From Chromatiaceae bacterium (GTDB lineage: Bacteria; Pseudomonadota; Gammaproteobacteria; Chromatiales; Chromatiaceae): a stretch of 36,112 nucleotides of DNA. The notes under the pieces are model-generated. The model worked only from the letters and a program-made list of their open reading frames with translations. It was not told the DNA's origin and made no database searches. The translations under genes and the position numbers were made by a program. Of this stretch, positions 34,201 to 36,112 are shown piece after piece (within the stretch, counting starts at the first letter, position 1; each line of letters opens with the position of its first letter). The stretch covers positions 1 to 36,112 of the forward strand of contig JAJDNF010000008.1 in the NCBI GenBank assembly GCA_022340805.1, read 5' to 3'.

Positions 34201-34344
34201 TTAGAAACTTACCAGCTGCTGGCTTACCAGCCAGGCATTGATCAGCAGTACCACTCCGCACAGGTATAACACCGCCAGCAGCACCTGGCGGTGGTGGTCG
34301 CGGTGCATATCGGCGACTTTGCCTTGACGCTTCCGGTGTGGCAT
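34201..34344 (-). CDS. Small single-pass membrane protein (47 aa)
   Basis: An ATG at 34344 opens a 47-codon frame ending TAA at 34201. GGGAG lies 8 nt before the ATG, a good ribosome site. The protein has a strongly basic, His-rich N-terminus (MPHRKRQGKVADMHRDHHR) followed by one hydrophobic segment, LLAVLYLCGVVLLINAWLV, so it should be a single-pass inner-membrane protein with the basic end in the cytoplasm. I do not recognise a family. It lies between argA, which is on the same strand 163 bp upstream, and the converging lysR gene. Codon use matches its neighbours. A real small gene is likely; function unknown. Confidence 0.68.
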   Translation of the reverse strand: MPHRKRQGKVADMHRDHHRQVLLAVLYLCGVVLLINAWLVSQQLVSF

Positions 34345-34507
34345 CGGTCTTTCTCCCGGTTGAGGGGGGACAAACAACCAGCAAGTTGCGTGCCCTGGCC
34401 AATCGACGCCTTCCGGCGTATTTCTGCATAGCGTTGGTGCAAACCCGCACGCTGCGCTCCAGTGCGGTGCAGCATCTGCTGCTTCGGCTATGGAGAATAC
34501 CGACGGA

Positions 34508-35830
34508 TTACAACGTTTTTATGAACACCTTTGAGCCGCGTCGCCAGTTGTACAGGTCGCGCCTGCGCTTGGGCAGGCGCTCTATCGGGGCGTTTTGAAA
34601 GCCACGCTCGCGAAACCAATGCGTGGTGCGCGTCGACAGCACGAACAGTCCGCCGATACCCAGCGCGCTGGCCGTGGCCTCGATATGCCTGAGCAGCGCG
34701 TCGCCGCGCCCGGCCTGGCGATAGTCCGGGTGTACCGCGACGCAGGCCAGCTCGGCCAGCCCGTCATCGGCGAATGGGTACAGTGCGGCACAGGCAATCA
34801 CTGCGCCGTCGCGCTCGACCACCGTGAACTGCGCGATCTCCTGCTCGAGCAGTTCGCGCGAGCGTTTGACCAGCACGCCCGCGGACTCCATCGGGGCGAT
34901 CAGCTCGAGGATGCCGCCGACGTCTTCGATGCGTGCTGTGCGGGTCACCTCGTACGGCTCGGCGGTGATCAGGGTCCCGGCGCCGTCGCGGGTAAACAGC
35001 TCGGACACCAGGATACCGTCGTGATGCCGGTCGAGGATATGCACCCGGTTGACCCCGGCGCGGCACGCGACTGCGGCATTGTGCAGCACGCGGCTCAGTT
35101 CCTCGGGGATGTTCTTGCGGCGTGCGAGCAACTGGTCTACCTCGCGCGGGACCATGCTGCTGATAACCCGCCCGCGGCCATCGGTGGTCTTGTTCTCGGT
35201 AAGGAAGATCAGTTTGTCGGCGCCCAGTGCGGCGGCTACGGCCCCGGCCACATCGGCCGCGCTCAGGTTGAACACCTCGCCGGTCGGCGAGTAGCCGAGG
35301 CCTGGCAGCAGCGCGATGCTGCCGCTGTCGAGGAGCCTGCGCAGCGCCTCGGCATCGACCCGGCGAACCTCGCCGGTGTGGCGATAATCAACGCCGTCGA
35401 TCACGCCCAGCGGCTTGGCGGTAACGAAGTTGCCCGAACCGACGCGTATCCGCACGCCGGCCATCGGCGAGTTGGCCAGGCCCATCGACAGCAGTGCCTC
35501 GATCTCGACGCGCACCACGCCGTTGGCCTCCTTGACGCTGGCCAGCGCGGCGTCGTCGGTGACCCGCAGGCCATTCACAACCTGCATGTCGGCGCCGCGG
35601 TCCGCCAGCTGCTGTTCGATCTGTGGGCGTGCGCCGGGCACCAGCACCAGGCGGATGCCGAGGCCGTTGAGCAACGCGATGTCGTGGACCAGGTTGGCGA
35701 AGCCATCCCCGGATACCGCCTCGCCGCCGAATGACAGCACGAACACCTTGCCGCGATGGGCATGGATGTAGGGTGACGACTGGCGGAACCAGTCGACGAA
35801 CTCGGTAGTGCTCTTGCTGCGTTTGCTCAC
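34508..35830 (-). CDS. argA: Amino-acid N-acetyltransferase (N-acetylglutamate synthase), kinase-fold plus GNAT
   Basis: ArgA makes N-acetylglutamate from glutamate and acetyl-CoA, the first step of arginine synthesis. The 440-aa protein has an amino-acid-kinase-like domain (about residues 25-275; KVFVLSFGGEAV, LVLVPGARPQIEQQL, LPGLGYSPTGEVFNL) that binds arginine for feedback inhibition in this family. A GNAT domain follows (about 295-430), with VHPDYRQAGRGDALLRHIE as the acetyl-CoA loop and THWFRERGFQNAP near the end. The GTG at 35830 gives the normal length; its ribosome site is weak. The end of a probable argE lies about 215 bp upstream on the same strand. Confidence 0.96.
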   Translation of the reverse strand: MSKRSKSTTEFVDWFRQSSPYIHAHRGKVFVLSFGGEAVSGDGFANLVHDIALLNGLGIRLVLVPGARPQIEQQLADRGADMQVVNGLRVTDDAALASVKEANGVVRVEIEALLSMGLANSPMAGVRIRVGSGNFVTAKPLGVIDGVDYRHTGEVRRVDAEALRRLLDSGSIALLPGLGYSPTGEVFNLSAADVAGAVAAALGADKLIFLTENKTTDGRGRVISSMVPREVDQLLARRKNIPEELSRVLHNAAVACRAGVNRVHILDRHHDGILVSELFTRDGAGTLITAEPYEVTRTARIEDVGGILELIAPMESAGVLVKRSRELLEQEIAQFTVVERDGAVIACAALYPFADDGLAELACVAVHPDYRQAGRGDALLRHIEATASALGIGGLFVLSTRTTHWFRERGFQNAPIERLPKRRRDLYNWRRGSKVFIKTL

Positions 35831-36044
35831 GGGGCCGGTCTTTCAGTGCTGTCTGAACCGACTGCACAATAAATGCTGGCGCGTTGCAAGTGAAGTCGCG
35901 CCCGCACCGCTACCGACGCGATCGACAGCAGGGTGTTCGGGCTGGCCTAGCACGCCGGGGTAGCGCGCGAACATCGCGTCCTTGTCGGGACATGTGGCCG
36001 GGCAGGTGGTGCCGTGTGGCAGGCGTCTACAGCCACCGGGTCGG

Positions 36045-36112
36045 TCAGCTCAGGCAGAAGCGGGTCACCAGATCGCGGATGATGCGACGTGCGGGTTGGA
36101 TCTGGTCCAGGG
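36045..36112 (-). CDS. argE: C-terminal end of probable acetylornithine deacetylase (ArgE), cut by window edge
   Basis: Only the last 22 codons are in the window, reading LDQIQPARRIIRDLVTRFCLS before TGA at 36047-36045. The pattern of a final helix ending in TRFC or HRFC fits the C-terminus of ArgE/M20 deacetylases, and argE next to argA is common in gammaproteobacteria. The fragment is too short for certainty. The 214 bp between it and argA hold nothing I can name; no clear ARG box is seen. Confidence 0.5.
   Translation of the reverse strand, partial: LDQIQPARRIIRDLVTRFCLS

Noticed and set aside
34406..34419. ACGCC-TTCC-GGCGT hairpin downstream of argA as a terminator
   Set aside because: The stem is only 5 bp, and on the minus strand no U-tract follows; kept out of the feature list.
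34595..35734. A 379-codon plus-strand frame antisense to argA
   Set aside because: Shadow of argA with low-complexity His/Gln/Ala-rich sequence.
1..36112. CRISPR arrays, tRNA or rRNA genes, insertion sequences, prophage or integron features
   Set aside because: I saw no regularly spaced repeats, transposase or integrase motifs, or RNA-gene signatures. A tRNA or covariance-model scan could not be run.

Overview
The window is GC-rich chromosomal DNA from a free-living or facultative gammaproteobacterium. The gene families (FeoABC, ArgA fused to a GNAT domain, CsrA, NhaD, GGDEF/EAL proteins, glg genes) point that way. A Chromatiales-like sulfur or marine lineage would fit, but that is an impression from gene content and not a placement. 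There are no rRNA or tRNA genes, CRISPR arrays, insertion sequences or phage genes. Most long frames on the opposite strands are GC-driven shadows.

Layout. 1-1.65 kb (minus): the N-terminal part of a CPA2/Kef-type cation:proton antiporter, cut by the window edge, and a DUF3299 lipoprotein. 1.84-4.78 kb (plus): feoA-feoB-feoC ferrous iron uptake behind a plausible promoter and Fur-box-like site. 4.83-8.11 kb: a secreted M1-type metallopeptidase (minus) whose 5' end overlaps head-to-head with a ChaN-PDZ fusion (plus). 8.13-20.3 kb (minus): a tightly packed eight-gene operon, transcribed pgl-glk-glgC-GH57-malQ-glgB-glgA-glgP. It covers glycogen synthesis, glycogen breakdown and entry into the pentose phosphate pathway, and may be preceded by a small leader ORF. 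20.8-21.1 kb (plus): a divergent CsrA-family gene, the family that controls glycogen genes post-transcriptionally in enterobacteria. 21.1-26.75 kb (minus): a GAF-GGDEF protein, a monohaem cytochrome c, and a membrane PAS-PAS-GGDEF-EAL protein that overlaps an upstream periplasmic binding protein. 26.75-27.57 kb: an 815-bp stretch without an intact gene, holding a possible TIR-like remnant and a strong hairpin. 27.57-29.4 kb (minus): mtnB-mtnD-mtnC of methionine salvage. 29.5-33.0 kb (minus): an SLC13/DASS transporter followed by an NhaD-type Na+/H+ antiporter, divergent from a LysR regulator (33.27-34.18 kb, plus) with dyad elements at its start codon. 34.2-36.1 kb (minus): a 47-aa single-pass membrane protein, argA, and the last codons of a probable argE.

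How the parts fit. Glk, GlgC, GlgA and GlgB build glycogen from glucose. GlgP, MalQ and the GH57 enzyme take it apart, with no GlgX-type debranching enzyme in the window. Glk and Pgl feed released glucose into the oxidative pentose phosphate route. The CsrA paralog and a hairpin-loop GGA motif in the operon leader suggest local post-transcriptional control. The binding protein/GGDEF-EAL pair resembles the NspS-MbaA arrangement of Vibrio cholerae and may be a ligand-sensing c-di-GMP module. The most interesting leads are the CsrA-glycogen pairing, the binding protein/GGDEF-EAL pair, the head-to-head coding overlap at 6930-7012, and the LysR dyads.
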